64,000 nucleotides of DNA from Streptomyces sp. SLBN-118 (GCF_006715635.1 NZ_VFNP01000002.1:3224001-3288000); one strand, 5' to 3'. Counted from the stretch's first letter, positions 50,396 to 59,579 are shown. Numbers and translations are program-made. Notes: a model not told the origin generated them from the letters alone.

Positions 50396-51105
50396 CCAGC
50401 AACGTGGCCAAGCCACCGCAGGCCAAGGCCAGTTCCGCCACCGTCGGCCCGGTCGCTCCGGCGACCGCCCCAAACGTGGTGCTTCAGGCGTCCGGGGTCA
50501 CCAAGGAGTACCGGCGCGGCATATGGCCGGCCCAGCGCCGCACGCCGGTGCTGCGCGGTGTGGACCTGGAACTGGCGGCGGGCGAGGTGGTCGGCCTGGT
50601 CGGGGAGAACGGCTCCGGCAAGAGCACCCTGATGAAGATCCTGGTCGGGGACCTGGCCGCCGACACCGGCACCATCACGCGCGACGGGCGGATCGGCTAC
50701 TGCCCGCAGGAGCCCGTCGTCTACGAACGCCTCACCTGCGACGAGCACTTCGAGCTGTTCGGCCGCGCCTACGGCCTGACCGACGACACCGAGCGCGCCT
50801 CCCGCGGCCGCATCTACACCCAGCTCGGCTTCGACCGCTACGCCACCACCCGCGCCGACCGGCTCTCCGGCGGGACGCTGTCCAAGCTGAACCTGGGCCT
50901 GGCGCTGCTTGCCGACCCCGAGGTACTGCTGCTGGACGAGCCCTACGCCGGCTTCGACTTCGATACGTACCTGAAGTTCTGGGACCTGGTCGCCGAGCGC
51001 CGCCAGGCGGGACGGTCAGTGCTGATCATCAGTCACTTCGTCACCGACGAGGAGCGCTTCGACCGCATCGTCCAGCTCCGCGACGGACGGGCGGTGCCGC
51101 GATGA
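50392..51105 (+). CDS. ABC transporter ATP-binding protein
   Basis: A 237-residue ATPase: Walker A GENGSGKST at 71-79, signature LSGGTLSKL near 162, Walker B VLLLDEP near 183 and H-loop LIISHF near 216. The signature has Thr instead of Gln after LSGG. The first 30 residues are an Ala/Pro-rich extension. It powers the permease encoded next, with which it overlaps by four bases. Export rather than import is expected, since no binding protein is present. Confidence 0.92.
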   Translation: MTSNVAKPPQAKASSATVGPVAPATAPNVVLQASGVTKEYRRGIWPAQRRTPVLRGVDLELAAGEVVGLVGENGSGKSTLMKILVGDLAADTGTITRDGRIGYCPQEPVVYERLTCDEHFELFGRAYGLTDDTERASRGRIYTQLGFDRYATTRADRLSGGTLSKLNLGLALLADPEVLLLDEPYAGFDFDTYLKFWDLVAERRQAGRSVLIISHFVTDEERFDRIVQLRDGRAVPR

Positions 51106-52682
51106 CCGTGCTGCTGACCCGGCGCTTTCTCACCGACGCCGTACGCACCCCGGTGAATCTGCTGGTGCTCGTGCTGGTGCCGGTGGCGTTCGTCGTGGTG
51201 GCCTCCCGCCCCTTGGCCGACACCGCCGAGCTACTGGGAGGACCGGGCGGGCCCGCGGTGCAGACCGCCACCGCCGGCTGGGCCGCCGGTTTCATCGCCG
51301 CCATCGCCATGTACTTCCAGCTGCGCGCCGCCCGCGCCGCCGACCGCCGCCTCGTCCTGGCCGGGCTCGCCCCAGCCCGGCTCGTGGCCGCCCGCATGGC
51401 AACCGGCCTGACCCTGGCGCTGCTCGCCGCCGTCGCGGCCCTGGTCGCGCTCGCCGCACGCACAGGACTGGGCGATGCACCGGGGCGGGTGGCGGCCGGA
51501 ACGGTGATGTACGCGGTGATCTACCTGGCAATCGGCGCCGTTATCGGTGCCCTCGTCGCCAACCCGGTCAACGGCACCGTTCTGGTGCTGTTCATATGGA
51601 TCCTGGATGTCTTCTTCGGCCCGGTCCTCGGCGCCACCGACCGAGCCCTGACCCGCGTGCTGCCCACCCACTTCGTCACGCTGTGGATGGTGGACCTGCC
51701 CTCCGGCCACAGCGGGCGCCTCGGCGATCTCGGCTGGGCCCTGGCCTGGAGTGCAGTCGCCCTCATCGCGGCCTGGTATGTGATCACTGTTATCAGCCGC
51801 ACCCGTCACGCACGCCGAGGTGCCCGGCCCGGCTCGCTGCGGGCCCAGCTGGCCGCCGGGGTACGGATGGGACTGCGCGAAGCCGGCCGCAACCGGGTGC
51901 TGTGGGCCCTGCTGGTCGCGGTCCCCGTCGTCTTCGTCCTCCTGGCGGTGGCCACCACACCTCAGGAGAACACGACCCTCACCGTACGCGAGAACAGCCG
52001 CACGCTGGACCAGCAGGCGTGGCTGCCCGACATCCACGGCGGCACCATGGCCCCCATCGCCATCGGCTCGCTGGCCGCCCTCGTCGGCCTGTTCACCGTC
52101 CTCGACGCCCGCAGCGGCGACCGGCGCCTTTCCCTGGCCGGCTTCCGCCCCGCCACCCTGCTCGCCTCCCGCCTGAGCATCGTCGCCCTGGGCGCGCTGG
52201 TGGCCACCGCGGCCTCGCTCGCGGTCACGGCCACCGTCTTCGACGCCAGCAACTGGCCCCGCTACATCGCCGCCAGCATCCTCATCGCCCTCACCTACGG
52301 CCTCATCGGCGTCCTGCTCGGCCCCCTCTTCGGACGCGTCGGCGGCATCCTGATCGCCTTCCTCGTCCCCTTCCTCGACCTGGGCATCGAGCAGAGCCCC
52401 ATGCTCCGCTCCGCCCCACCCGACTGGGCCCACGCGCTGCCCGGATACGGCTCCGGCCGCGTCCTCATCGACGCCGCCCTCACCCCCGGCTTCGACGAAA
52501 CCGGCCCCCTGCTCATCGCCCTCGCCTGGCTGGCCGGCCTGACCCTGGCCGCCGCGGCGCTCTTCCATCGCGCGGTGGCTCCAGCCTCAGGCCCGAGCAC
52601 CGTTGTGACCGGGGGTGGGAGCGCCGGTATCCGTGGCACGTCCATCGGGGTGAACGAACCCAAGAGCTCGGCGGGTCAATAA
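51102..52682 (+). CDS. ABC transporter permease
   Basis: A 526-residue permease with about 12 helices in two similar halves (roughly 1-240 and 250-510), each ABC2-like: LRAARAADRRLVLAGLAPARLVAARM in the first half has a counterpart LDARSGDRRLSLAGFRPATLLASRL in the second (both given here as regions). So a single chain supplies the full membrane part. An external loop with ENTTLTVRENSRTLD lies between halves. Substrate unknown; its place among copper and membrane genes suggests envelope protection. Confidence 0.88.
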   Translation: MTVLLTRRFLTDAVRTPVNLLVLVLVPVAFVVVASRPLADTAELLGGPGGPAVQTATAGWAAGFIAAIAMYFQLRAARAADRRLVLAGLAPARLVAARMATGLTLALLAAVAALVALAARTGLGDAPGRVAAGTVMYAVIYLAIGAVIGALVANPVNGTVLVLFIWILDVFFGPVLGATDRALTRVLPTHFVTLWMVDLPSGHSGRLGDLGWALAWSAVALIAAWYVITVISRTRHARRGARPGSLRAQLAAGVRMGLREAGRNRVLWALLVAVPVVFVLLAVATTPQENTTLTVRENSRTLDQQAWLPDIHGGTMAPIAIGSLAALVGLFTVLDARSGDRRLSLAGFRPATLLASRLSIVALGALVATAASLAVTATVFDASNWPRYIAASILIALTYGLIGVLLGPLFGRVGGILIAFLVPFLDLGIEQSPMLRSAPPDWAHALPGYGSGRVLIDAALTPGFDETGPLLIALAWLAGLTLAAAALFHRAVAPASGPSTVVTGGGSAGIRGTSIGVNEPKSSAGQ

Positions 52683-52768
52683 CCGGGAATCCTTGTCAGT
52701 CGTCCCACACTCGGCACGTGCCGGTCACAACGGCGCAGCGTCCTCGAGGGCCGTGGAAGGCGATCACC

Positions 52769-53371
52769 ATGCGCAGGAACTCGTCCGGGTCGTGTGTGCG
52801 TTTCCGTGCCACCGCTGCCAGGAGCCTTGGGACGCTGCTGGTCGCGGTTCTCGTCCTGGCGCTCCTGCCGGGCGTGGCCCAGGCGCATGGCGAGGAGAGC
52901 GATGAGGCAGCGGTGTTGGTCGAGCAGGCCATCGCCCTGATCGCCAACGACGCCGGCGAGTCACGCGTGGCCGAGCGCATCGAAGACGCCCTGATGGCGC
53001 CGCACAAGGAGGGCGTCGACCTGAAACTCGTCAACGACGCCCTCAAGGCCGTTGAACGTCCGGGTGCCGAAGAAGCCGCCCTCCGAGAAACCCGCAAGCT
53101 GCTTCTGGCGTCGCTGGGCGGCAAGCTGCCGTCCGCTCCGAAAGCCGGACAGCTCGTCACGGGCACCGAGACCGGGACGAGTGTGGTGCTGGATGAATTC
53201 CGGCCGGCACGCGGTGTCGCCGATGCGGCCGACGCGGCCCTGTTCGCGCTGTCCCTCGTCGCCATCGCGGCCGGCTTGTGGCTGTCGGTGCGGCTGCGCC
53301 CCCGCCACAGCATCCGCGAACTGCGCCGCCGCGCCGCCGCGGAAGAACACGGAGAGGGCAGGAAACAATGA
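52769..53371 (+). CDS. exported, C-terminally anchored partner of cytochrome b
   Basis: A 200-residue protein: signal peptide to about residue 39 (ending AQA), a mature N terminus HGEESDEAA that could bind metal through its free amino group and histidine, a helical domain (IALIANDAGESRVAERIEDA and the LKLVNDALKAVERPG region), and a C-terminal membrane helix (about 155-175) with a basic cytosolic tail. GGAAGG lies ten bases upstream. The stop overlaps the cytochrome b start (ATGA), a strong sign that the two proteins work together. Confidence 0.78.
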   Translation: MRRNSSGSCVRFRATAARSLGTLLVAVLVLALLPGVAQAHGEESDEAAVLVEQAIALIANDAGESRVAERIEDALMAPHKEGVDLKLVNDALKAVERPGAEEAALRETRKLLLASLGGKLPSAPKAGQLVTGTETGTSVVLDEFRPARGVADAADAALFALSLVAIAAGLWLSVRLRPRHSIRELRRRAAAEEHGEGRKQ

Positions 53372-54447
53372 CCTCGACCTCACCGACCCCCACGCCCCCG
53401 GCCGGGGCGCAACCGGGTCGCCGCGGGTGGTTCCATCGCGCCGTCGACGCGATCGACGAACGGATGGGCATCAAGGCGCTCACCTATCCGGTGCCCGAGC
53501 ACGCGAACAACCTGGCATGGAGCCTGGGCGGCATCACCGCGGTGGCGTTCGTCATCCTGCTCGTCACCGGGATCTACATCACGCAGTTCTACGCACCCAT
53601 CCCGGAGGACGCGAACCAGTCCGTACGCGACCTGGTGACCGACGTGTGGCTGGGCAGCTTCGCCCGCGGCCTGCACTACTGGGCGGCGCAGGCGATGTTC
53701 GTCCTGGCGCTGCTCCACCTGCTGCGCGTGTTCTTCCACGCCTCCTACAAGAAGCCGCGCGAGGGCAACTGGGTCGTCGGTGCGGCGATGTTCCTGCTGA
53801 CGTTCCTGGCGGTGTTCACCGGCACCGTCCTGAAGTGGGACCAGGAGGGCTACGAGGCCATGATCCACAACCTGGACGTGGCCGAACTGCTCGGCGGGGC
53901 CGGCATCTGGTTCACCGACGAGCTGACCGACCGCGTGTCCATCCTGCTGCGCCTGTTCAACGCCCATGTGGTGATCGTCCCCGGCCTGATCCTGCTGCTG
54001 TTCGTATGGCACGCCCTGCTGATCAAGCGACACAAGATCTCCTCCCACCCCGAGATCCCGGTGGCCGGCGTCGAGTCGGCCGAGCCGTTCACCACCCACC
54101 TGCAGCGTGTGGCCGCGTTCGGGCTCGTCCTGCTCGGCGCGCTGTCGCTGTTGGGTGTGCTGGTGCCGCCCGTGGTCGGCCCGACCCCCGTCGACGGGAT
54201 CGAGATCACCCGCCCGCTGTGGATGTTCTGGTGGTTCTTCCCGATGGAGGAATGGTTCGGGGTCGCCTCCATCGGATGGGTCATCCTGGGCGTCTTCGGA
54301 CTGACCTTCCTCGTGCCGTTCCTGGACCGCAGTCCCAGGCGGAGGTGGCGCGAGCGCAAGGTCACCGTCGGCGTGGCCGTCGTACTGCTGCTCGCGCTCG
54401 CCGCCATCACGATCCAGGTCTGGATCGCCAACCCCAAAGGGCACTGA
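53368..54447 (+). CDS. orphan b6-type cytochrome b
   Basis: A 359-residue membrane protein homologous to cytochrome b6 with part of subunit IV. The haem ligands are His103 and His117 (13 residues between) and His200 and His215 (14 between), the b6 spacing. KKPRE (128-132) and WDQEGY (158-163) align with b6. Ser52 stands where b6 has the cysteine that binds haem c(n). The quinol-site motif PEWY is replaced by PLWM at 283-286. No Rieske protein or cytochrome c1/f gene is nearby. It overlaps both neighbours, so it is the centre of a three-gene unit. Confidence 0.9.
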   Translation: MTSTSPTPTPPAGAQPGRRGWFHRAVDAIDERMGIKALTYPVPEHANNLAWSLGGITAVAFVILLVTGIYITQFYAPIPEDANQSVRDLVTDVWLGSFARGLHYWAAQAMFVLALLHLLRVFFHASYKKPREGNWVVGAAMFLLTFLAVFTGTVLKWDQEGYEAMIHNLDVAELLGGAGIWFTDELTDRVSILLRLFNAHVVIVPGLILLLFVWHALLIKRHKISSHPEIPVAGVESAEPFTTHLQRVAAFGLVLLGALSLLGVLVPPVVGPTPVDGIEITRPLWMFWWFFPMEEWFGVASIGWVILGVFGLTFLVPFLDRSPRRRWRERKVTVGVAVVLLLALAAITIQVWIANPKGH

Positions 54448-54770
54448 TGTCCGCTGCTGTCGTGCGGCGCGCACGACGCTGGTTCTGGGGCCTCGCCGTG
54501 ACCGCGGTATGCGCGGCGGGTGCCCTCTACGAGGCACTGCGCGGCGCCCCTGGACCCGGTACGGCCATGCTCGTCCTGATCAGCGCCTTGGTCCTGGCCG
54601 CTTCCGCCTTCCAGGCAGCCCGGATCCTGAACGTGCTCGCCGGTCCGCCCCGCAATCCACTGCGGCCGCGCCCCCAGGCGGCTGCCGTTGCCGGCCAGCT
54701 GCGCGACAGCGCGAATGACAATCGCGTCGCGAGGACCGGGTCGCGCCCTACGGCCACGCCCACTGACTGA
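54447..54770 (+). CDS. small membrane protein coupled to cytochrome b
   Basis: A 107-residue protein with two membrane helices (about 12-30 and 38-60) and a basic, Pro/Arg-rich cytosolic tail. It starts inside the cytochrome b stop (TGATG), so it is translationally coupled and is likely a subunit or assembly factor. No domain recognised and no cysteine or histidine ligand pattern seen. Confidence 0.72.
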   Translation: MSAAVVRRARRWFWGLAVTAVCAAGALYEALRGAPGPGTAMLVLISALVLAASAFQAARILNVLAGPPRNPLRPRPQAAAVAGQLRDSANDNRVARTGSRPTATPTD

Positions 54771-54836
54771 ACCGGATCAGTTCGCGGGGCGTACTACACA
54801 TCGCTTCAACTATCGTCGGCAGCGGAGGTATGGAGC

Positions 54837-55310
54837 ATGGTGCACCGGTACACACGAGCAGTCGGCGTCGCAGCGCGCCTCCTGCTCGTCGTCGTGCTGG
54901 CACTCGGCGTGTTCATCATGCATACGGTCGGTCACCCGAGCAGGGGCTCCGGCCCGGACATGTCCGCCACTCACGCGGCAGCCGCTCACGCTGGTGGCAC
55001 GGCATCAATGCAGGGTGAGCGAGACAGTGACGCCCATCGGGGATCGCTCAGCACAGCAGGCAGCCCTGCCCACGGCCCCGAGCTGGCCGACGATGTGTCG
55101 GCGCCACACGACCCGGGTCTGGCTATGGACATGGCGTCGCTGTGCATGGCGGTGCTCGGCACCTGGGCGCTGGCCTCTCTGCTGTACGCGGCGCTCACCG
55201 CGCGGCGCGATTGGCCGGCCGATCTCGCCGCCCGGGTCTTCACGCTCGTACGCCCCGATCCTCCGCCCAGACCACCTGACCTCGCGCAACTGTCGATCCT
55301 GCGGATATAG
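54837..55310 (+). CDS. DUF6153 family protein
   Basis: A 157-residue protein: helix at about 12-35, a loop rich in His, Met, Asp and Ser (HPSRGSGPDMSATHAAAAH, then DMASLCMAV), a second helix near 105-122 and a Pro-rich tail. This is the actinobacterial DUF6153 layout, commonly found next to DUF305 lipoproteins in copper loci. Metal binding by the His/Met loop is plausible. TATCGT about 25 bases upstream may be a -10 box. ATG 54837 has GGAGG 11 bases upstream; the ATG at 54830 is out of frame. Confidence 0.75.
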   Translation: MVHRYTRAVGVAARLLLVVVLALGVFIMHTVGHPSRGSGPDMSATHAAAAHAGGTASMQGERDSDAHRGSLSTAGSPAHGPELADDVSAPHDPGLAMDMASLCMAVLGTWALASLLYAALTARRDWPADLAARVFTLVRPDPPPRPPDLAQLSILRI

Positions 55311-55402
55311 GCCGATCCTCCCGTGCGGGCTGGCCCGTGAGGGCTGCCCGCCGAGACGACGACGCATCCATCCGCAGAATCGACCAAAGAGGTACACAGC
55401 AC

Positions 55403-56053
55403 ATGACCGTCTACAAGCGTTCCTTCCGCATGCCCCTGCACCGCGGTGTCGCGGTGGTGGGAGCCATCACTGCCGCGTCCCTGCTGCTCGCCGCCTGCGG
55501 CGGCAGCGACACCTCCGGCGCCGGGAATGAGGGCCACAACTCCGCCGCCACTCAGGAGTCGACGAAGTCACCTGCCGCGGGCGCGTCCAACGACGCGGAC
55601 GTGGCGTTCGCCCAGTCGATGATCGTCCACCACCAGCAGGCCCTGGAGATGTCCGAGCTGGCTGACGGCCGGGCGTCAGACCAGGAGATCAAGACTCTGG
55701 CGGGGCAGATCGAGAAGGCTCAGGATCCCGAGATCAAGACCATGCAGTCCTGGCTCACGTCGTGGGGCAAGCCGGTTTCGTCCGGCATGGACCACGGCGG
55801 CATGAACCACGGCGGCTCCATGCCCGGGATGATGTCCGAGAAGGACATGTCGGATCTCATGGCCGCCAAGGGGACGGACTTCGACCGCAAGTTCGCCGAG
55901 TTGATGATCGCCCACCACAACGGGGCCATCGACATGGCGAAGGACGAGCAGAAAAACGGCGGCGACGCCGCGGCGAGGAAGCTCGCCGACGACGTCATCA
56001 AGAACCAGTCCACCGAGGTGAAGCAGATGCAGGCCATCCTCGACCGGCTCTGA
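55403..56053 (+). CDS. DUF305 lipoprotein
   Basis: A 216-residue lipoprotein. The lipobox LLAAC ends at Cys33. The mature part is a duplicated four-helix ferritin-like domain with MIVHHQQALEMSELA and MIAHHNGAIDMAKDE, the His/Met-rich signature of DUF305, joined by a MDHGGMNHGGSMPGMM linker. Such proteins bind copper or other metals outside the membrane. It is the last gene of the module and is followed by a strong hairpin. Confidence 0.92.
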   Translation: MTVYKRSFRMPLHRGVAVVGAITAASLLLAACGGSDTSGAGNEGHNSAATQESTKSPAAGASNDADVAFAQSMIVHHQQALEMSELADGRASDQEIKTLAGQIEKAQDPEIKTMQSWLTSWGKPVSSGMDHGGMNHGGSMPGMMSEKDMSDLMAAKGTDFDRKFAELMIAHHNGAIDMAKDEQKNGGDAAARKLADDVIKNQSTEVKQMQAILDRL

Positions 56054-56072
56054 TCCGCACAGTGCCAACGCT

Positions 56073-56103
56073 GTTCCGGGCCTTCCGCACGAAGGCCCGG
56101 AAC
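56073..56103 (+). terminator. hairpin terminator after the DUF305 gene
   Basis: A perfect 13-bp stem (56073-56085 with 56091-56103) and five-base loop. Confidence 0.8.
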
Positions 56104-56254
56104 GGTGGCGCATACCTCCACTCCCGACTGCGTCGAAGTCGGGCGCGCGAAGGAGCCTCGCGCTGCACGGACATGTCCATTGCGGCATGGCCTTCCATCG
56201 ATCCTGCCACTCCGCGTTCGGCCTGCTCGCGCGCCTGGCGTAGGAGTGCGTCGC

Positions 56255-56470
56255 GCAAGCACAGCCAGGACGATGATCATGATGAGGCCGCCGAAGAACT
56301 CGGCCGCGGTGAACTGCCAGCCCATCAGCAGCGCCAGGATGACGCCGAGTTCGACGACGAGGTTGGTGGAAGCGATCTCGAAGGCCATCGCGGCGGTGAA
56401 GCCCTTGCGCAACAGCGATCGGGCCAGCGCCACCGCGGCATAGGAGCAGGACGACGAAGCGGCACCGCTT
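56255..56470 (-). pseudogene. permease (COG0701 / ArsP-like) gene relic
   Basis: On the minus strand SSSCSYAAVALARSLLRKG followed by FTAAMAFEIASTNLVVELG and FFGGLIMIIVLAVLARR matches an internal stretch of UPF0718-type permeases. It lacks both a start and the remaining two thirds of the protein, and becomes noise after VLARR. The rest of 56104-56639 shows no gene. Confidence 0.6.
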
Positions 56471-56639
56471 CGACCAGAGCTACCCGCACAAGAGTGTTCC
56501 CGCCTACGGGGCCGACGCTGCGCTCCTGATCGCTAGACGGTGGGCCTCCGGGCGCCGGGCAGGGCTGAGCGATGTCCGGGCGATCTCGTCGGGCCCGAGA
56601 CGCTGGGGGGAATCTGCTCTCTCCGTCTCGGCTGCGGGC

Positions 56640-57377
56640 TCAACCGCTCGCGCTGAGGCTGCTCATGACGTCCTTCATGTCCTCGATCAGGAGTGGTTCG
56701 AGTTCCTTGGGGGTGGGAGGCGGGGAAACGTCTCCCCTGGCCATGGTGGTCAACGCCAGCGTGAACTCGGCTCCGCCGTCGAGCACATTCAGTTGCATCC
56801 AGTGGGAGCCGCTCCCGAATTCGTTGGTCACCAGATAGGCATGGTCCGCGAGGCCGGGCACACGGTGCACATCGGACTTTCCCCCACCCCCGCCCGCCGC
56901 GAACCGCTTGCGGGTGCCAGCCCTCATGGCCTCGAACTCGGCTGTCAGGTCGGTCTGTTTGTGCAGGACGACCGAGAGCTGAAGCCGGCCGCGGTGCAGG
57001 CCCTTTCCGCTGGCCTGCAGCTCACCGAAGCAGTCCGCCGTGTCCATGGCGGTGTGCCTCGTCACCGAGGACGTCCAGTCCGTGTCCTTGGCGAACCGGG
57101 TGCTCAGCCCCGGCAGGAGGGCCTTGTCGCACAGCTGGTCTGCGACGCGATAGTCGACCGTGTCGGGTGTGCCGGGAAGCCCCAATGCGTAGAGCCCCGA
57201 ACCCCACACGACCGACGCCGCCACGACGCCTCCCAGCCCGCCCAATATCCAGGCCTTGACCCGGGGTGTGCGGGGCACTGATGGGGCTTCGTCGTCCGCG
57301 GTGTCCGGAGCGGGCGATTCCGGGAAGCCTCCGATGACCTCGGGCTCGCTGATTGCGTTCTGCTGTGGGCTGTCCAT
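56640..57377 (-). CDS. membrane-anchored protein, unknown
   Basis: A 245-residue protein: acidic N-terminal 40 residues, one membrane helix (about 45-65), and an extracellular domain with two cysteines (LCDKALLPG and DCFGEL) that could pair. FEAMRAGTRKRFA and TLALTTMARGDVSPPPTPKELE occur toward the end. The layout resembles DUF-type sensor or lipoprotein-like proteins of Streptomyces, but no family can be named. ATG 57377 is preferred over a longer frame to 57461. Confidence 0.7.
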   Translation of the reverse strand: MDSPQQNAISEPEVIGGFPESPAPDTADDEAPSVPRTPRVKAWILGGLGGVVAASVVWGSGLYALGLPGTPDTVDYRVADQLCDKALLPGLSTRFAKDTDWTSSVTRHTAMDTADCFGELQASGKGLHRGRLQLSVVLHKQTDLTAEFEAMRAGTRKRFAAGGGGGKSDVHRVPGLADHAYLVTNEFGSGSHWMQLNVLDGGAEFTLALTTMARGDVSPPPTPKELEPLLIEDMKDVMSSLSASG

Positions 57378-57482
57378 GGTCGTGAACCTATGTTGACCAG
57401 CGGCTTCCCAGGAGAGATCGCTGATAACGATGTGAATCGCCGAACATGATCGCCCGGACAAGTCCTAGCCGCGGGGCAGCAC

Positions 57483-58250
57483 TCAGCATGCGTGCGGGTC
57501 GGAGCTCTGCTCCCGCACGCGCAGACGGCCGGCGGCTTCCAGCGCGTCCAGGCGACGCTGCTCGGCCGCGGCCCAGGTGCCGACGCGCGCGGGATCAAGG
57601 GGGATGCCGTGCCCGACGTGAAGCCTGGTCGGGTTGAGTGCGAGCATCTCGCGCAGGCTGGCCAGGTTGCGCTGAGGGTCATCATGGAAGGGAGGGTTGG
57701 CGGGGCGGCCGGGGATCAGGCCCATGAAGGAGTTGGCGACGAGGTCGCCGGCCACCAGGTCGCCGTCGTCGGTGAGGACGGAAATCGAGCCGGCAGTGTG
57801 GCCGGGAGTGGGCATGATGCGGGCGTCGACGCCGAAGTCGTGCAGGCTCGTCTCCACGCGGACCAGGACGTCGGGCTCGAAGGGTTCGGCGGTGGCATGC
57901 AGTTTGGGGTTACGGTCCATCAGACGGCCCATTGGGCCGGTCGGCAGGTACGGCTCGCGGACCCGGCCGGTGCGGAACGGCTGGAGGTCGGCGATGTGGC
58001 CGGCAACGGGGGCGCCGGTGAGGCGGTGGAGTTCGGCGGCGGACCCGAAGTGGTCGATGTGCCCGTGGGTGATGACGATCAACCTGACATCGGTGGGGTC
58101 GATGCCGTAGCGGGCGACGGCGTCGCGGATCAGGGGTCCGCTGCCCGGGGTGACGGCGTCGACGACGATCGGGCGGCGGCCCAGCAGCAGGTAAGCGTTG
58201 ATGGCGTGCTTGCCCAGGACCGGGATTGCGACGACCTTGGTGCGTGACAT
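57483..58250 (-). CDS. MBL-fold metallo-hydrolase
   Basis: A 255-residue metallo-beta-lactamase-fold protein. THGHIDHFG (HxHxDH) near residue 75, PTPGHTAGS near 160 and VAGDLVANSF near 178 supply the two-metal site, and LHVGHGIPL near 222 the last histidine. Length and motifs fit glyoxalase-II-like or quorum-quenching-lactonase-like members. GGAGC stands five bases before the ATG at 58250. It lies 83 bases downstream of a GlxA-type regulator on the same strand, which probably controls it. Confidence 0.88.
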   Translation of the reverse strand: MSRTKVVAIPVLGKHAINAYLLLGRRPIVVDAVTPGSGPLIRDAVARYGIDPTDVRLIVITHGHIDHFGSAAELHRLTGAPVAGHIADLQPFRTGRVREPYLPTGPMGRLMDRNPKLHATAEPFEPDVLVRVETSLHDFGVDARIMPTPGHTAGSISVLTDDGDLVAGDLVANSFMGLIPGRPANPPFHDDPQRNLASLREMLALNPTRLHVGHGIPLDPARVGTWAAAEQRRLDALEAAGRLRVREQSSDPHAC

Positions 58251-58333
58251 GAGGGCTCCGTTGCGGTGTGGGCAGGGCGGGATGGACAAGCGGCGCCGCG
58301 CGGGCGCCGTCCTGCCGTAGTGGTGAGGATGAT

Positions 58334-59341
58334 TCAGGCGGTCCGGGGTGCGGTCGCGTCGGGCGAGCGGAAGCGGCGTCGGTACTCGGCCGGAGTGGTG
58401 CCCAACCGGTTCCTGAAGACGCGGTGCAGGGTCTCGACGGAGCCGAGGCCGGTGTCGGCGGCGATGCCCGGCAGGCTGCGGTCGCTCTCCTCCAGCAGGC
58501 GCCGCGCGGCCTCAAGCCGGACGGCTTCCAGGTAGTCGGAGGGGGTGCGGCCGGTGCGACGGCGGAACAGCCGTGAGAAGTGCCGCACGCTCAGGTGCAG
58601 CCGGTCGGCGAGGACCTGGACCGGCAGGTCCTCGGCCAGATGCTCCTGGATCCACAGGCGCAGGCCGTCGACCCGGTCGTCCGCCGGGGCCTGGAGAGAC
58701 AGGGGAACGCTGAACTGGCTCTGCCCGCCGGGGCGTTTGAGGTACATGACCATCGCACGGGCCGTGTCCAGCGCCAGCGCCTGGCCGTGGTCCTCCGCGA
58801 CCATCGCCAGCGCCAGGTCCAGGACCGCGGTGACACCTGCGCACGTCCACACCCTCCCGGCCCGGACGAAGATCGGATCCGGGTCGACAGCAACCGACGG
58901 GTGGTCGGCGGCGAGCTGCTCGGCGGTGAGCCAGTGCGTAGTGGCCGGAAGACCGTCAAGTATTCCGGCGGCTGCGAGCAGGTGGGCGCCCGCGCACAGC
59001 CCTGCCACCCGGCGTGCCCCCGGGGCAGCCCGAGTGAGCCAATCAGCCACGACCAGGTCCACCACCGGCTCGACGCGGCCCGCCGACAGGTCCATCGCAC
59101 CCGCTACCAGCAGAGTGTCCACCCCGTCGCCCACCGCCTCCAGAGCCACGTCGGCCACCAGCCGGATCCCGCCGGAGGTCCCAAGCTCCCCGGCAGCTGC
59201 GGCCGCGACCTCCACCCGGTAGCCGGGCTTGTCGGGGCCCAGCAGACGCGAAGCGATGGAGAACACCTCCGCCGGCCCGGTGACGTCCAACAGCTCGACG
59301 CCCGGGAAAGCGGCGATGACAACTCTGCGTGGTGCGGTCAT
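58334..59341 (-). CDS. GlxA-type AraC-family regulator
   Basis: A 335-residue regulator: DJ-1/PfpI-like domain (about 1-200, with GLCAGAHLLAAAG carrying the elbow Cys) followed by an AraC double helix-turn-helix (about 225-325, with LHLSVRHFSRLFRRRTGRTPSDYLE and the GSVETLHRVFRNRLGTTPAEYRRRF end, both as regions). The first domain senses rather than catalyses in this family. It is the first gene of a pair with the MBL hydrolase. Confidence 0.9.
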   Translation of the reverse strand: MTAPRRVVIAAFPGVELLDVTGPAEVFSIASRLLGPDKPGYRVEVAAAAAGELGTSGGIRLVADVALEAVGDGVDTLLVAGAMDLSAGRVEPVVDLVVADWLTRAAPGARRVAGLCAGAHLLAAAGILDGLPATTHWLTAEQLAADHPSVAVDPDPIFVRAGRVWTCAGVTAVLDLALAMVAEDHGQALALDTARAMVMYLKRPGGQSQFSVPLSLQAPADDRVDGLRLWIQEHLAEDLPVQVLADRLHLSVRHFSRLFRRRTGRTPSDYLEAVRLEAARRLLEESDRSLPGIAADTGLGSVETLHRVFRNRLGTTPAEYRRRFRSPDATAPRTA

Positions 59342-59579
59342 GCCACGATCCTCACGTCCGGCAGGTCCGTCTGCAATGACCAGGTTCTGTCAGAAACAGC
59401 CATGCCCCGCCGCTCCGGTTCCGCACCGGGAACTGCCTGGCAGTTGGAAGGATGTGCCCCGCCGGGGGTTCGACGTGAGGTGACATCGCCAGTGAACCGC
59501 AGCGCGGTTCTTGGTCACACGCCGCGGTCATCTCGCCCCGAGCATGGTTGTTCGCCGCAACACAGTCGAAGAATCTGCG

